Below, in pieces: positions 1-9,624 of a DNA stretch of 64,000 nucleotides (the first letter of the stretch is position 1; each line of letters opens with the position of its first letter). Under the pieces are notes generated by a model that worked only from the letters and a program-made list of their open reading frames with translations, was not told where the DNA came from and did not search any database. The position numbers and the translations under genes are program-made. Origin of the DNA: Desulfofalx alkaliphila DSM 12257 (lineage in GTDB: Bacteria > Bacillota > Desulfotomaculia > Desulfotomaculales > Desulfohalotomaculaceae); NCBI RefSeq assembly GCF_000711975.1, contig NZ_JONT01000003.1:114921-178920 (forward strand). Direction: 5' to 3'.

Positions 1-12
1 TGCAAACCGCTG

Positions 13-741
13 CTAGATATTTATTTGGGTTAAAAAAGTTGAGGTTAAACCGGCCAATACCAGCAGGGATATCAGTGCAAATACCACACCCGCAGCCCAG
101 GGGGTGGCAACCACCGCAAAGGCCCTGCCGGTGGTAAATTTATGTGCCTCCCTCAGGCCAATGGTTAACAGCACCACTCCCCACAGGTATATGGCAATGG
201 ATGCAAGGGCTGAGAGGGTATCAACGGCAGCCGATTGAGGAAGAAGAATTTCTAAGCCTTGTATGGGCAGCATCAGTACCGCCGGCAGTCCTGCTAAACC
301 GTACACGGTAAAGGAGGTGAGCGCCCTTCCCCGGCCCCCGTAAAATTCAGCAATTAGGTGCAGCAGGGCGCTGTAGAAAAACCACAGCAGTATGTTTAAG
401 ATAAAGGCCCCCATGGCCATCATGGGTGCCGCAGCCTCCAGGAATTGCATTAGGCTGCCGGCCATCTGATCGATGGCAAGTTCGTGGGCCAGGGGACTTT
501 GTTGTATAAAGAAGGTTGACATCAGTGCCAACACAAAGTTGACGCCCAGAATTAAAATAAGGGTGAGCTTTACCGGTGGTTTTTCAGCCACCCTTTGGTA
601 TGTTTTTACCGGGTCAAAGAGTATGCCGTAAACCAAGTCGTACACTGTAAGTGCCTGTTGGGGAGGCTCCACCTGTCCATTGTTATCCTCAAAGGGCTGT
701 GCTTGGTCTTCCATGGGGTGAAGTTCTTTATTCTCCGTCAA
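13..741 (-). CDS. Yip1-domain integral membrane protein
   Basis: A 242-residue protein with a hydrophilic, Gln/Glu-rich N-terminus of about 45 residues. Five hydrophobic segments follow (about 58-78, 103-128, 145-165, 175-195 and 212-235). The short DPVKTYQRVAEKP stretch before the first membrane span is typical of bacterial Yip1-family (PF04893) proteins, whose function is unknown. The start is a TTG preceded by GGGAG. It lies just downstream of sppA on the same strand, so the two are probably co-transcribed. The family call rests on topology and the pre-TM motif; no biochemical role can be inferred. Confidence 0.7.
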   Translation of the reverse strand: MTENKELHPMEDQAQPFEDNNGQVEPPQQALTVYDLVYGILFDPVKTYQRVAEKPPVKLTLILILGVNFVLALMSTFFIQQSPLAHELAIDQMAGSLMQFLEAAAPMMAMGAFILNILLWFFYSALLHLIAEFYGGRGRALTSFTVYGLAGLPAVLMLPIQGLEILLPQSAAVDTLSALASIAIYLWGVVLLTIGLREAHKFTTGRAFAVVATPWAAGVVFALISLLVLAGLTSTFLTQINI

Positions 742-754
742 AATATCAACTCCC

Positions 755-1669
755 TTAGGGTAGCATTAGTATTAAGCGGTATTTAATGAGGTCCAAGCCT
801 TGGGGCGAAAGTATATTGCCCGCTGACAAAGGCCATAAAAGGTCATCCCAAATTGTTCTCGGGGTTAAGTTTACCACATCGGGCTGCTCTATTCCTGCCA
901 TTTGGGCAGCGGCATCAATGGCATCTTGCATGTCGCCCAGCTGATCCACTAAGCCCAATTCCGCTGCCTGGCGGCCGGTGAACAGTCTGCCGTCGGCCAG
1001 CTCCTGCACCTGCTCCGCTTCCATCTTGCGCCCTTCAACCACCACGTCTAAAAACTGTTGGTAAATATCGTCCACCATGCTTTGAAATATTTCCCGCTCT
1101 TTGTCTGTCAGGTGGCGGGCATCTGAGCCCATGTCCTTGTGGGGGCCGCTTTTAAAGGTGTTTCTGTCTATGCCCAGCTTTTCGTAAAGACCCTGCAGGT
1201 CCACTGTTTCCATAATTACCCCTATGCTGCCGGTCATGGTGCTGGGGTTGGCCACAATATGGTCTGCCTCGCAGCATATCCAATATCCCCCGGAGGCCGC
1301 AACTTCGGCCATATATGCCACCACCGGTTTGCCGGTTTGGCGCAGGCGTTTTATTTGGTTGCCTATTTCCATTGAGCCCACCGCAGTGCCGCCGGGGCTG
1401 TTAACCCGCAGCACCACTGCCTTTATGCTGGGGTCATCGGCTGCCTCCTGCAGCTGGTTGATTATGGTTTGTGAACCCGACTGCAGTTGGCCGAAACCAC
1501 TGCCGCCGCTGCCGCCGCTGACAATGGTGCCGGTGATATCTATTACCCCCACCGCTTCTTCGCCCGAGTTGTGGGCCGATTTGGTTTCCGGTGTGTCTTT
1601 GTTAAATGCGGCCATAAGCAGTGACACTACCACCGCTAGGGCAATTATTCCTGTGACAATTTTTTTCAA
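755..1669 (-). CDS. sppA: Signal peptide peptidase SppA (S49 family)
   Basis: Membrane-anchored serine protease that degrades cleaved signal peptides. One N-terminal membrane anchor (about residues 2-20) is followed by a Gly/Ser-rich linker and the S49 domain. The motif VNSPGG, the likely nucleophile Ser126 in AASGGYW, and the likely general base Lys178 in SGPHKDMG match the Ser/Lys dyad of the short Gram-positive SppA type. I chose a TTG start because a perfect AAGGAGGT sits 8 nt before it; the in-frame codons further upstream would overlap that site. The length of 304 residues is normal. It probably shares a transcript with the Yip1-like gene. Confidence 0.92.
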   Translation of the reverse strand: MKKIVTGIIALAVVVSLLMAAFNKDTPETKSAHNSGEEAVGVIDITGTIVSGGSGGSGFGQLQSGSQTIINQLQEAADDPSIKAVVLRVNSPGGTAVGSMEIGNQIKRLRQTGKPVVAYMAEVAASGGYWICCEADHIVANPSTMTGSIGVIMETVDLQGLYEKLGIDRNTFKSGPHKDMGSDARHLTDKEREIFQSMVDDIYQQFLDVVVEGRKMEAEQVQELADGRLFTGRQAAELGLVDQLGDMQDAIDAAAQMAGIEQPDVVNLTPRTIWDDLLWPLSAGNILSPQGLDLIKYRLILMLP

Positions 1670-1762
1670 TATTGATAACCTCCTTATCAATGGCTCTCCA
1701 TTAGCTTATGTAATCACTGCCTTAAACATGGTTTGTAAATATTTGTAAGGGTTACAGATAAA

Positions 1763-1799
1763 AGAAAAGCTTTGGTAAGTTTGAGTTTTTACCAAAGCT
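1763..1799 (-). terminator. Intrinsic terminator after pyrG
   Basis: An 11-bp stem (AGCTTTGGTAA with TTACCAAAGCT) is followed by a T-rich run in the minus direction, immediately after the pyrG stop codon. Confidence 0.8.
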
Positions 1800-1811
1800 G
1801 CTTTGTGTCTT

Positions 1812-3479
<1,668 letters not shown>

Positions 3480-3509
3480 TTATATGCTCCAAAAGGGGGT
3501 GTCAATATG

Positions 3510-3686
3510 TTAGCGACCCCATCCCAGGCGCACTGCCAACAGGTAGCCTAAAAATATTCCGATGACGCCCATCACCCCTGCCAGGTTCGGCGGGGCAGGT
3601 ATGGGCAGTTTTAATCGGGCAAATAACAAGCCCACCGTTAAGCCGGCAGTTAGGGCCAGCAAAATTTCCTTTACTTGTCCGCTCAA
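3510..3686 (-). CDS. XapX-domain small membrane protein
   Basis: A 58-residue protein with two hydrophobic stretches around a central PIPAPPNLAGVMG motif. This is the hallmark of the XapX (DUF1427) family of small inner-membrane proteins; E. coli members are linked to xanthosine transport, but the function is unproven. The TTG start has GGAGGT 7 nt upstream. It is easily missed because of its size and non-ATG start. It sits between argS and pyrG on the same strand, with only 11 nt after the argS stop. Confidence 0.75.
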   Translation of the reverse strand: MSGQVKEILLALTAGLTVGLLFARLKLPIPAPPNLAGVMGVIGIFLGYLLAVRLGWGR

Positions 3687-3697
3687 ATTATTACCTC

Positions 3698-5383
3698 CTA
3701 CATCCTTTCAGGTGCAGAAACCCCAATTAGTCGCAAGGCGTTTTTAAGCACGATGCGGGTACAGTTGACCAAGACCAACCGTGCATTGGAAATCTGCGGG
3801 TCTTCTACAATTACCCGGTGGCTGTTGTAAAAGCTGTGGAAGGCGGAAGCTAAATCGTGCAGGTACCTGGCTATGCGGTGGGGCGCCAGCATTTGGGCTG
3901 CCATTGACACTTCCACCGGAAAATCCGCCAACTTCCTGATCAAATCCTGCTCCGGCTCTTCCTTTAATACCTTTAAGTCCACCTCTGCAGCCCGGGGTTT
4001 TTTTCTTCCCTGCTCTTCCAATTGGCGGAAGATGCTGCAAATGCGTGCATGGGCATATTGTATGTAAAAAACCGGGTTATCATTGCTTTGTGATTTGGCT
4101 AAATCCAAGTCAAACTCCAGGTGGCTGTCCGGGCTGCGCATTACAAAGAAGTAGCGGGCGGCGTCCTTGCCCACCTCTTCGATGAGCTCTGCCAGGGTGA
4201 CAAATTGGCCGGTACGCTTTGACATGCGCACCACCTCTCCGCCCCTGAGCAGGCGCACCAACTGCATTAGCACCACCTCTAGGGCGTCACGGGAATAGCC
4301 CAGGGCCTCAATGGCCCCCTTCATACGGTTAACGTGCCCGTGGTGGTCAGCACCCCAAATATTTATCACTTTATTAAAGCCCCGGTCAAATTTGTTTTTG
4401 TGGTAGGCAATGTCGGCGGCAAAGTAGGTTGGTATACCGTTGGAGCGTACCACCACCTCGTCTTTTTCATCACCAAAGGCAGTGGCCTTAAACCACAGGG
4501 CCTCTTGCTCTTGGTAGAGGTAGCCCCTTTCCTTTAATTCTGCCAGGGTCTTATCCACCAAGCCCCCTTGGTGCAGCGATTGTTCAGAGAACCAGACATC
4601 GTAAACCACTCCGAAATCCAGCAGTGAGTTTTTAATGTCGGTCAACTTCTCCTTTAAGGCAAACTCCACCAGTTTAGAGCGTCGGCTGGCGGCATCGGCG
4701 GTCAGGTATGAATCCTTATATTGGGCAATAAAGTTTTTTACCGTTTCAATTAAATCTTCGCCGTGGTAGCCGTCTTCCGGCAGGGGCACCTCTTGTCCCA
4801 GCTGCTGCAAATAGCGGGCCTCTAAGGACTTGCCAAAGTTTTCAATTTGGTTGCCGGCGTCATTTATGTAGTATTCCCGCTGCACCTCATAACCGGCAAA
4901 ATCCAGTATTGAAGCTATGCTGTCACCCAGGGCTGCACCCCTGGCATTGCCCATATGCAGCAGGCCGGTGGGGTTTGCACTGACAAACTCCACCTGCACC
5001 TTGGTGCCCGCCCCCATTTCCAATCGGCCGTAGTGGGCCCCTTGCTCTTCAATTTCTTCCAGTGCCTGATAAATCCAGGTCGGTTCCAGGTAAAAATTAA
5101 TAAAGCCGGGTCCGGCTATTTCGACCTTTTGTACCGGTACGTCGGCCAGTTCAAAGTTCTCTACAATGATATCCGCAAGTTTTCTCGGAGCGTTTTTGGC
5201 GGGCCTGGCCAACATCATGGCCAGATTGGTGGCAAAGTCGCCATGTCCCTTTTCTCTGGGTACTTCCACCACAAACTCGGGAACGGTCACCGAAGGTATG
5301 GTCCCCTTTTCAACGGCTTTTTCAACCGCCTTTTCCAGGGCCAGCGCCAACTGTGACCGCATCTTTTCTACTATACCGCTCAT
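3698..5383 (-). CDS. argS: Arginyl-tRNA synthetase
   Basis: Charges tRNA-Arg. Class I signatures are present: the HIGH equivalent is HMGNARG near residue 125 and the KMSKS equivalent is RMSKRTGQ near residue 370. An N-terminal Arg-S additional domain and a C-terminal DALR anticodon-binding domain flank the catalytic core. I place the start at the ATG of MSGIVEKM, giving 561 residues, because the longer reading would run back through the AAGGAGGT site and into the upstream gene. The ribosome site overlaps the end of the DUF1934 gene, and the spacing of about 14 nt is long. Confidence 0.95.
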   Translation of the reverse strand: MSGIVEKMRSQLALALEKAVEKAVEKGTIPSVTVPEFVVEVPREKGHGDFATNLAMMLARPAKNAPRKLADIIVENFELADVPVQKVEIAGPGFINFYLEPTWIYQALEEIEEQGAHYGRLEMGAGTKVQVEFVSANPTGLLHMGNARGAALGDSIASILDFAGYEVQREYYINDAGNQIENFGKSLEARYLQQLGQEVPLPEDGYHGEDLIETVKNFIAQYKDSYLTADAASRRSKLVEFALKEKLTDIKNSLLDFGVVYDVWFSEQSLHQGGLVDKTLAELKERGYLYQEQEALWFKATAFGDEKDEVVVRSNGIPTYFAADIAYHKNKFDRGFNKVINIWGADHHGHVNRMKGAIEALGYSRDALEVVLMQLVRLLRGGEVVRMSKRTGQFVTLAELIEEVGKDAARYFFVMRSPDSHLEFDLDLAKSQSNDNPVFYIQYAHARICSIFRQLEEQGRKKPRAAEVDLKVLKEEPEQDLIRKLADFPVEVSMAAQMLAPHRIARYLHDLASAFHSFYNSHRVIVEDPQISNARLVLVNCTRIVLKNALRLIGVSAPERM

Positions 5384-5393
5384 AACAGGGTAA

Positions 5394-5816
5394 TTAGACC
5401 TCCTTGACAGTGATTGACAGTTCATTATATCCTATTTTTTGTCGATCCAGTTCTAATTCATACTCTAGATTAATACTTCCACCCATCTCTGTCAAGTCCA
5501 CCTCAACTTTACAGGGCAAGACCTTTGTATCCATACTGCCGTAGGGGGTAATGTATTTACCCTCATGGCGCTGGCCTTCTTCAAATACCTGTCTCATTTC
5601 GGCGGAACCCATGCGGTTTAAGGTCACCCTGCTGGGCTCAGCCTTTACTGACGTGGTGGTACCCTCCATGCCTGACAGTTCAGTTTCATTGTATATAAGG
5701 TAAAATGACCCATTTTTGACATACATATACCCCAAGGTTGTCAACTCAATGGTATCCTTTTCACCCCACTCATTGGTCTGCGTGCCTGTTACGGTAACCA
5801 GCACCTCTTTGCTCAT
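5394..5816 (-). CDS. DUF1934 family protein (YwiB-like)
   Basis: A 140-residue soluble protein predicted to be mostly beta strand, with a lipocalin-like up-and-down pattern. It matches the DUF1934/YwiB family, which often lies immediately upstream of argS in Firmicutes, as here. The stop codon is 10 nt before the argS start, so translation of the two is probably coupled. No catalytic motif is visible and the function is unknown. Confidence 0.8.
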   Translation of the reverse strand: MSKEVLVTVTGTQTNEWGEKDTIELTTLGYMYVKNGSFYLIYNETELSGMEGTTTSVKAEPSRVTLNRMGSAEMRQVFEEGQRHEGKYITPYGSMDTKVLPCKVEVDLTEMGGSINLEYELELDRQKIGYNELSITVKEV

Positions 5817-5920
5817 TACACCAGCCCTTTCACGCCATATTAGGGTTTACTTCACTACGCAGGCCTATACCAAGCAAGCTTGCCCACAAAATACAAGCTG
5901 GGGCTTGCTTGCTAAAATTC

Positions 5921-5947
5921 TTATCCACATTCAAGGGTTCGACAAAA
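5921..5947 (-). promoter_or_regulatory. Candidate DnaA box next to a Spo0A box
   Basis: Upstream of the DUF1934-argS genes, the minus strand reads a perfect 0A-box-like TTTTGTCGAA, then 8 nt later a perfect DnaA box TGTGGATAA. Both lie about 105-130 nt before the first start codon. A weak -35/-10 pair (TTGTCG and TAAGAA, 16 nt apart) overlaps them. The sequence matches are exact. Any regulatory role is inference, since single 9-10-mers also occur by chance. Confidence 0.4.
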
Positions 5948-6000
5948 GGTTACCTTTCCCTGCATTAATTTTAAATTAAGACCGCCTTAAGGGTGGATAT

Positions 6001-6034
6001 AAAAAAAGAGCAGGAAATAAATCCTGCTCTTTTA
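6001..6034 (-). terminator. Intrinsic terminator after dsrD
   Basis: An AAAGAGCAGGA hairpin with a 4-nt loop region and a following run of seven T in the minus direction, just past the dsrD stop. It closes the dsrABD transcript. Confidence 0.9.
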
Positions 6035-6040
6035 TCATGC

Positions 6041-6247
6041 TTATCCTCTTGGTGTGTGATCTTTGCCGGCCAAAGTTACAAATGAAGTTCCGATGTAGAG
6101 GTACTCCACCTTGCCTTCTTTAGCCAGTGCAGAACAAGCCTTATCAACGTCACGCTTCTTAGCACCTAGCTTAGTAGCGATCTCTTTGGTCTTGGCCTTA
6201 CTGACAGTACCTAGGTACTCCAGTACTTTTGCTTGTAAATCTTCCAT
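6041..6247 (-). CDS. dsrD: DsrD, dissimilatory sulfite reductase-associated protein
   Basis: A 68-residue winged-helix protein that follows dsrAB in sulfate reducers. DsrD is reported to stimulate sulfite reduction by DsrAB. The sequence shows a helix-turn-helix region (TKEIATKLGAKKRDVDK) and a beta wing ending VEYLYIGTSFVTL. I chose the ATG of MEDLQ. The GTG five codons upstream lies inside the AGGTGGTG ribosome site. The protein is slightly shorter than Desulfovibrio DsrD (about 78 residues). It is the last gene of the dsrABD operon. Confidence 0.88.
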   Translation of the reverse strand: MEDLQAKVLEYLGTVSKAKTKEIATKLGAKKRDVDKACSALAKEGKVEYLYIGTSFVTLAGKDHTPRG

Positions 6248-6328
6248 GGATAAAATCACCACCTAATCTTACCACAGGTTAGTGTGGTAGTTTTGACGGT
6301 ATTTTAACTATTTACCGTTGCTTCTATT

Positions 6329-7387
6329 CTACCACTTAAATTGGGTGGTGGAACGGAAGGTGGTCACGGCATAGGTAAAATCGTCAATGTGCTTGTCTGT
6401 GAATGGCAGTTCTGCCAATTGGAAGAATTTCTCCCAACCGATGCGCTCAATCCATTCACCCATTCTTTCGCCCTGCTTAGCGTTAGCTGCCCACAGTTCA
6501 ACTAACTTCTTAACTGCATCTACAACCTCAGGCCAGCGCGGAGGATTGTTTGGCAGGTAAGGAATAGCCAGACGTGAGAACATCGGGGTTGAGCGGGCGT
6601 TAGATACTTTACCGCCTACCCAGATGGAAATCGCGTCGTTTTCAGGGTCAATGATTTGGATGGATGGGCACATGGTGTAGCAGTTACCACAGTACATGCA
6701 GCGCTCTTCTTTAATTTCCACACTCTTCAACTTCGGATTCGGACGAATAGCTGCGGTTGGGCAGCTGGCAATAACAGTCGGAATCTCACAGAAGTTCTTC
6801 AAGTTTTCGTGGTTAATTACAGGAGCTTTTCTGTGGATACCCAGAATAGCGATGTCTGAGCAGTGAACGGCACCGCACATGTTCAAGCAGCAAGCCAGAG
6901 AAATTCTCATTTTTGCCGGTAACTTCATGGTTTCGAAGTACTCGAACAGTTCGTCCATTACTGCCTTTACAATACCGGAAGCATCGGTAGCTGGGGTATG
7001 GCAGTGTACCCAACCTTGGGTGTGTACCATGTTAGTAATGGAGTTACCGGTACCGCCAACAGGTAGTCCTTTAGCCTTAACTTCAGCAATCAGAGGCTCA
7101 ATGTTGTCTTTGTTGGACAACAGGAACTCGATGTTGTTACGGCTGGTAAATCTCAGGTAACCATCACAGTACTTGTCTGCAATTTCACAGATGTCACGGA
7201 TAAAGTATATGCTAATCAGTCTTGGAGAACCAACCCGTACTGTGTATAATTCTGCGCCACTTTCGGATACGTGAACGAGTACGCCGGGCTTTAGAATTTC
7301 GTGATACTTCCACTTTCCATAGTTTTCTTTAATAATTGGAGGAAGCATATCCCCATAATATGGAGGCCCGATATCAGTTTTCGCCAC
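6329..7387 (-). CDS. dsrB: Dissimilatory sulfite reductase beta subunit
   Basis: Catalytic partner of DsrA. In the A2B2 enzyme, DsrB holds the active siroheme-[4Fe4S] centre that reduces sulfite to a DsrC-bound trisulfide. The sequence shows the sulfite-reductase fold, cluster cysteines in the [11 protein letters not shown] region and a ferredoxin-like insert with [12 protein letters not shown]. The 352 residues are slightly shorter than Desulfovibrio DsrB. The start is GTG behind AGAGGTG. The gene follows dsrA after an 80-nt gap. Confidence 0.97.
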   Translation of the reverse strand: MAKTDIGPPYYGDMLPPIIKENYGKWKYHEILKPGVLVHVSESGAELYTVRVGSPRLISIYFIRDICEIADKYCDGYLRFTSRNNIEFLLSNKDNIEPLIAEVKAKGLPVGGTGNSITNMVHTQGWVHCHTPATDASGIVKAVMDELFEYFETMKLPAKMRISLACCLNMCGAVHCSDIAILGIHRKAPVINHENLKNFCEIPTVIASCPTAAIRPNPKLKSVEIKEERCMYCGNCYTMCPSIQIIDPENDAISIWVGGKVSNARSTPMFSRLAIPYLPNNPPRWPEVVDAVKKLVELWAANAKQGERMGEWIERIGWEKFFQLAELPFTDKHIDDFTYAVTTFRSTTQFKW

Positions 7388-7467
7388 TTTGCTTCACCTC
7401 TCCCCGTACAATTTATTTAATAAGTTTATCACTTAACCAAATTATAGTTCTTAAGTGTCAGTGGATA

Positions 7468-8646
7468 TTACTTAACTTCTTCAGGCCACCAGAAGAAGTA
7501 GGGGTTAGCCCGCGGACGGTATACCATTTGTGGAATTGGCTCCAGATCAACTGCACGCAAGAAATGACGCATACCGAGGCGGCAGATTGTTTCACCAACA
7601 CGCTCACGAACTTTACCTTCTTCGTCCCACCATTCCCAAATCTTTTCTAGGAGATCCTTAACTTCTTGGTAAGGAGCTTCCATCTTCATGAAGGGAACGA
7701 TTACCCATCCTAAGAATGCAGACTGCAGAATGGTAGCTTTACCACCGATTAGGATGGTAGCACCCTTGTCCAGTCCCGGACGCAGTGCCTTGGGCATTTT
7801 GTTGATGCAGTGCATGCAACGTACACACTCAGGAGCATCCAGTTTCAGCTCATTGCCGTCCCACTCTAAGCAGCCGGTGGGGCAACGGTCGATAACCAGC
7901 TCTTGAATGTCAAATCCGTTGTTTACATACTCGCGTACTGCTTCTTGGTCAATGCGCAGTTCGTCTCTCCAAGTACCTTGGATTGAGAAGTCAGAACGTG
8001 CGATTGATGCTACGCAGTCGTTGGGGCAGCCAGCAATTTTAATTTTGAACTTGTACGGCCACATTGGACGGTGCAGTTCGTCTTGGTATTCGTTGGTCAG
8101 GTTGTGGCAAATGTCCATGGCGTCAATGCAAGCGAACTCACAGCGAGCCATACCACAGCAGCAGCTAGGTGTACGCAGGTCAGAACCTGATCCACCGAGG
8201 TCGAAACCTTTGTCGCTGTACTCATCAAATAGGGTTTGCAGATACTCTGTTTTTGTTCCTAACAGAACAATGTCACCGGTAGAGCCGTGTAAGTTAGTCA
8301 GGCCGCTACCATATTTTTCCCAGATGTCACACACAGTGCGTAGAGCTTCAGTGGTGTAGAACCAACCACTGGGCTGATTCAAACGAACGGTGTGGAATTC
8401 AGCTACATTCGGGAATTGCTCGGGTAGGTCGGTATAACGACCGATAACACCACCACCATAACCCATAACACCAACAATACCGCCGTGCTTCCAGTGCCCT
8501 TTCTTCTCTTCGTAAGATACTTCCAGTTGACCGAGAAGATCTTGGGCGGTGGGCTTTGTAGGGGCCATTCTCTTGATTTCTGTTACAAAGCTAGGCCACG
8601 GTCCAGTTTCCAGTTGATCCAAGAGAGGAGTCTTGGATTCTGCCAT
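7468..8646 (-). CDS. dsrA: Dissimilatory sulfite reductase alpha subunit
   Basis: Alpha subunit of the terminal enzyme of sulfate/sulfite respiration. Visible motifs are [14 protein letters not shown] and GCPNDCVAS, which bind the siroheme-linked [4Fe4S] cluster, and an inserted ferredoxin domain with [14 protein letters not shown]. The start chosen is the ATG of MAESKT, with GGAGGTG 6 nt upstream, giving 392 residues. It is the first gene of dsrA-dsrB-dsrD. The promoter is about 255 nt upstream, so the mRNA has a long leader. Subunits and order match other Gram-positive sulfate reducers. Confidence 0.98.
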   Translation of the reverse strand: MAESKTPLLDQLETGPWPSFVTEIKRMAPTKPTAQDLLGQLEVSYEEKKGHWKHGGIVGVMGYGGGVIGRYTDLPEQFPNVAEFHTVRLNQPSGWFYTTEALRTVCDIWEKYGSGLTNLHGSTGDIVLLGTKTEYLQTLFDEYSDKGFDLGGSGSDLRTPSCCCGMARCEFACIDAMDICHNLTNEYQDELHRPMWPYKFKIKIAGCPNDCVASIARSDFSIQGTWRDELRIDQEAVREYVNNGFDIQELVIDRCPTGCLEWDGNELKLDAPECVRCMHCINKMPKALRPGLDKGATILIGGKATILQSAFLGWVIVPFMKMEAPYQEVKDLLEKIWEWWDEEGKVRERVGETICRLGMRHFLRAVDLEPIPQMVYRPRANPYFFWWPEEVK

Positions 8647-8900
8647 TAAGCTCACCTCCAGTATTTTTGGATGGGGATAGCATAACTATCCAACCATGTA
8701 AATAAAAGCGCTGCATTCTGTTACCTAAACTACTTTATTGGCATAAACTGGACGAGTTAATTAGTTAGTGCCCATCAACTCGTCACTACTTTGCTGCTTT
8801 TAGGTTGTCAGATACAGCATTTAAAGCTTATACAAAAAATATATGCTGTACGGGCACAAGCTTGCTTTTTCTGCCAGCTACTTTACATGATTCCCGTACA
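8647..8900 (-). other. Long structured 5' leader of the dsrABD mRNA
   Basis: About 250 nt without an ORF lie between the predicted start site and dsrA. Three inverted repeats could fold in the RNA: TACAGCAT/ATGCTGTA (8813-8820 with 8843-8850), GACGAGTT/AACTCGTC (8751-8758 with 8777-8784), and GGATAG/CTATCC close to the ribosome site (about 8669-8692). No known riboswitch family was recognised. A role in mRNA stability, attenuation or translation control is inference. Confidence 0.55.
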
Positions 8901-8936
8901 TGTACAAAGTTTAACATCAATACTTTACGATGTCAA
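8896..8936 (-). promoter_or_regulatory. dsrAB promoter with palindromic operator candidate
   Basis: The minus strand has a consensus -35 TTGACA (8931-8936), exactly 17 nt, then -10 TAAACT (8908-8913). The perfect palindrome GTACATGTAC (8896-8905) begins 2 nt after the -10 and covers the expected +1. The promoter match is strong. The operator role is inferred from position and symmetry. Confidence 0.75.
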
Positions 8937-9048
8937 CTGGGAAACAACTCTTGTGTTGGTGAAGTTTTGCACTAGGACAGAATATTCTCTCAAATTACTA
9001 ATTTAATATAATTATTAGCCCCATTGTTTTATTGTTTATTGACTGCAC

Positions 9049-9624
9049 TTATACCCGGTAGCCGGCATTAAAGGCAGCCATGTTTACTTCTAAGAATTTT
9101 GGGGGTACTACGGCAGCCAGGGCCTTTTCCCATACCTGTTTTTCTATGGGCATCTGCTTGGCCAGCACGCCCAGCAGCACCACGTTGGCAGTCCTGGCAT
9201 TGCCGCATTGTATGGCCAGGTCCAGGGCATCTATCACCGATGTGTTGGCCACCCTTGCCTTAATGTAGTCCACCGCCCCTTGGGGATAGGTGGCGGCACC
9301 CAGCAGTACCGGCACGGGGTTGATGGCCTGGTTATTCACTATAACGGCTCCGTCGGGCTTTAGGTATGAAAGCCAGCGCAGGGCCTCTAATTTTTCAAAG
9401 GACAGCAGTATATCGGCACCGCCCTCGGGAATGAGGGGCGAATGTACCTGGGTGCCAAGGCGCATCATGGTAACAACGCTGCCGCCCCGCTGGGCCATGC
9501 CTTTTACTTCTGAAACTTTAATATCATAGCCGGCGTCGTGGGCAGCCTTGGCCAGCACCTTGGTGGCTAAAATGGTTCCTTGTCCGCCCACTCCCACCAT
9601 CATTAGGTCAAAGGGTTTAAGCAT
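9049..9624 (-). CDS. iorB: Indolepyruvate:ferredoxin oxidoreductase, beta subunit
   Basis: Gamma/beta-type catalytic subunit (191 residues) of the oxygen-sensitive 2-oxoacid oxidoreductase that converts arylpyruvates plus CoA to arylacetyl-CoA, CO2 and reduced ferredoxin. The N-terminal GVGGQGTILATKVLA motif is typical of the POR gamma domain. It overlaps the end of iorA by 8 nt, so translation is coupled. It is the last gene of the symporter-paaK-iorA-iorB set. Confidence 0.93.
   Translation of the reverse strand: MLKPFDLMMVGVGGQGTILATKVLAKAAHDAGYDIKVSEVKGMAQRGGSVVTMMRLGTQVHSPLIPEGGADILLSFEKLEALRWLSYLKPDGAVIVNNQAINPVPVLLGAATYPQGAVDYIKARVANTSVIDALDLAIQCGNARTANVVLLGVLAKQMPIEKQVWEKALAAVVPPKFLEVNMAAFNAGYRV

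Noticed and set aside
4334..5393. Several plus-strand ORFs of 60-130 codons inside argS
   Set aside because: They are antisense to a clearly conserved synthetase, have no good ribosome sites and resemble no family.
8647..9048. Canonical Rex operator in the dsrAB promoter region
   Set aside because: No match to the TTGTGAA-type palindrome was found. The only clear symmetric site is GTACATGTAC, which differs.
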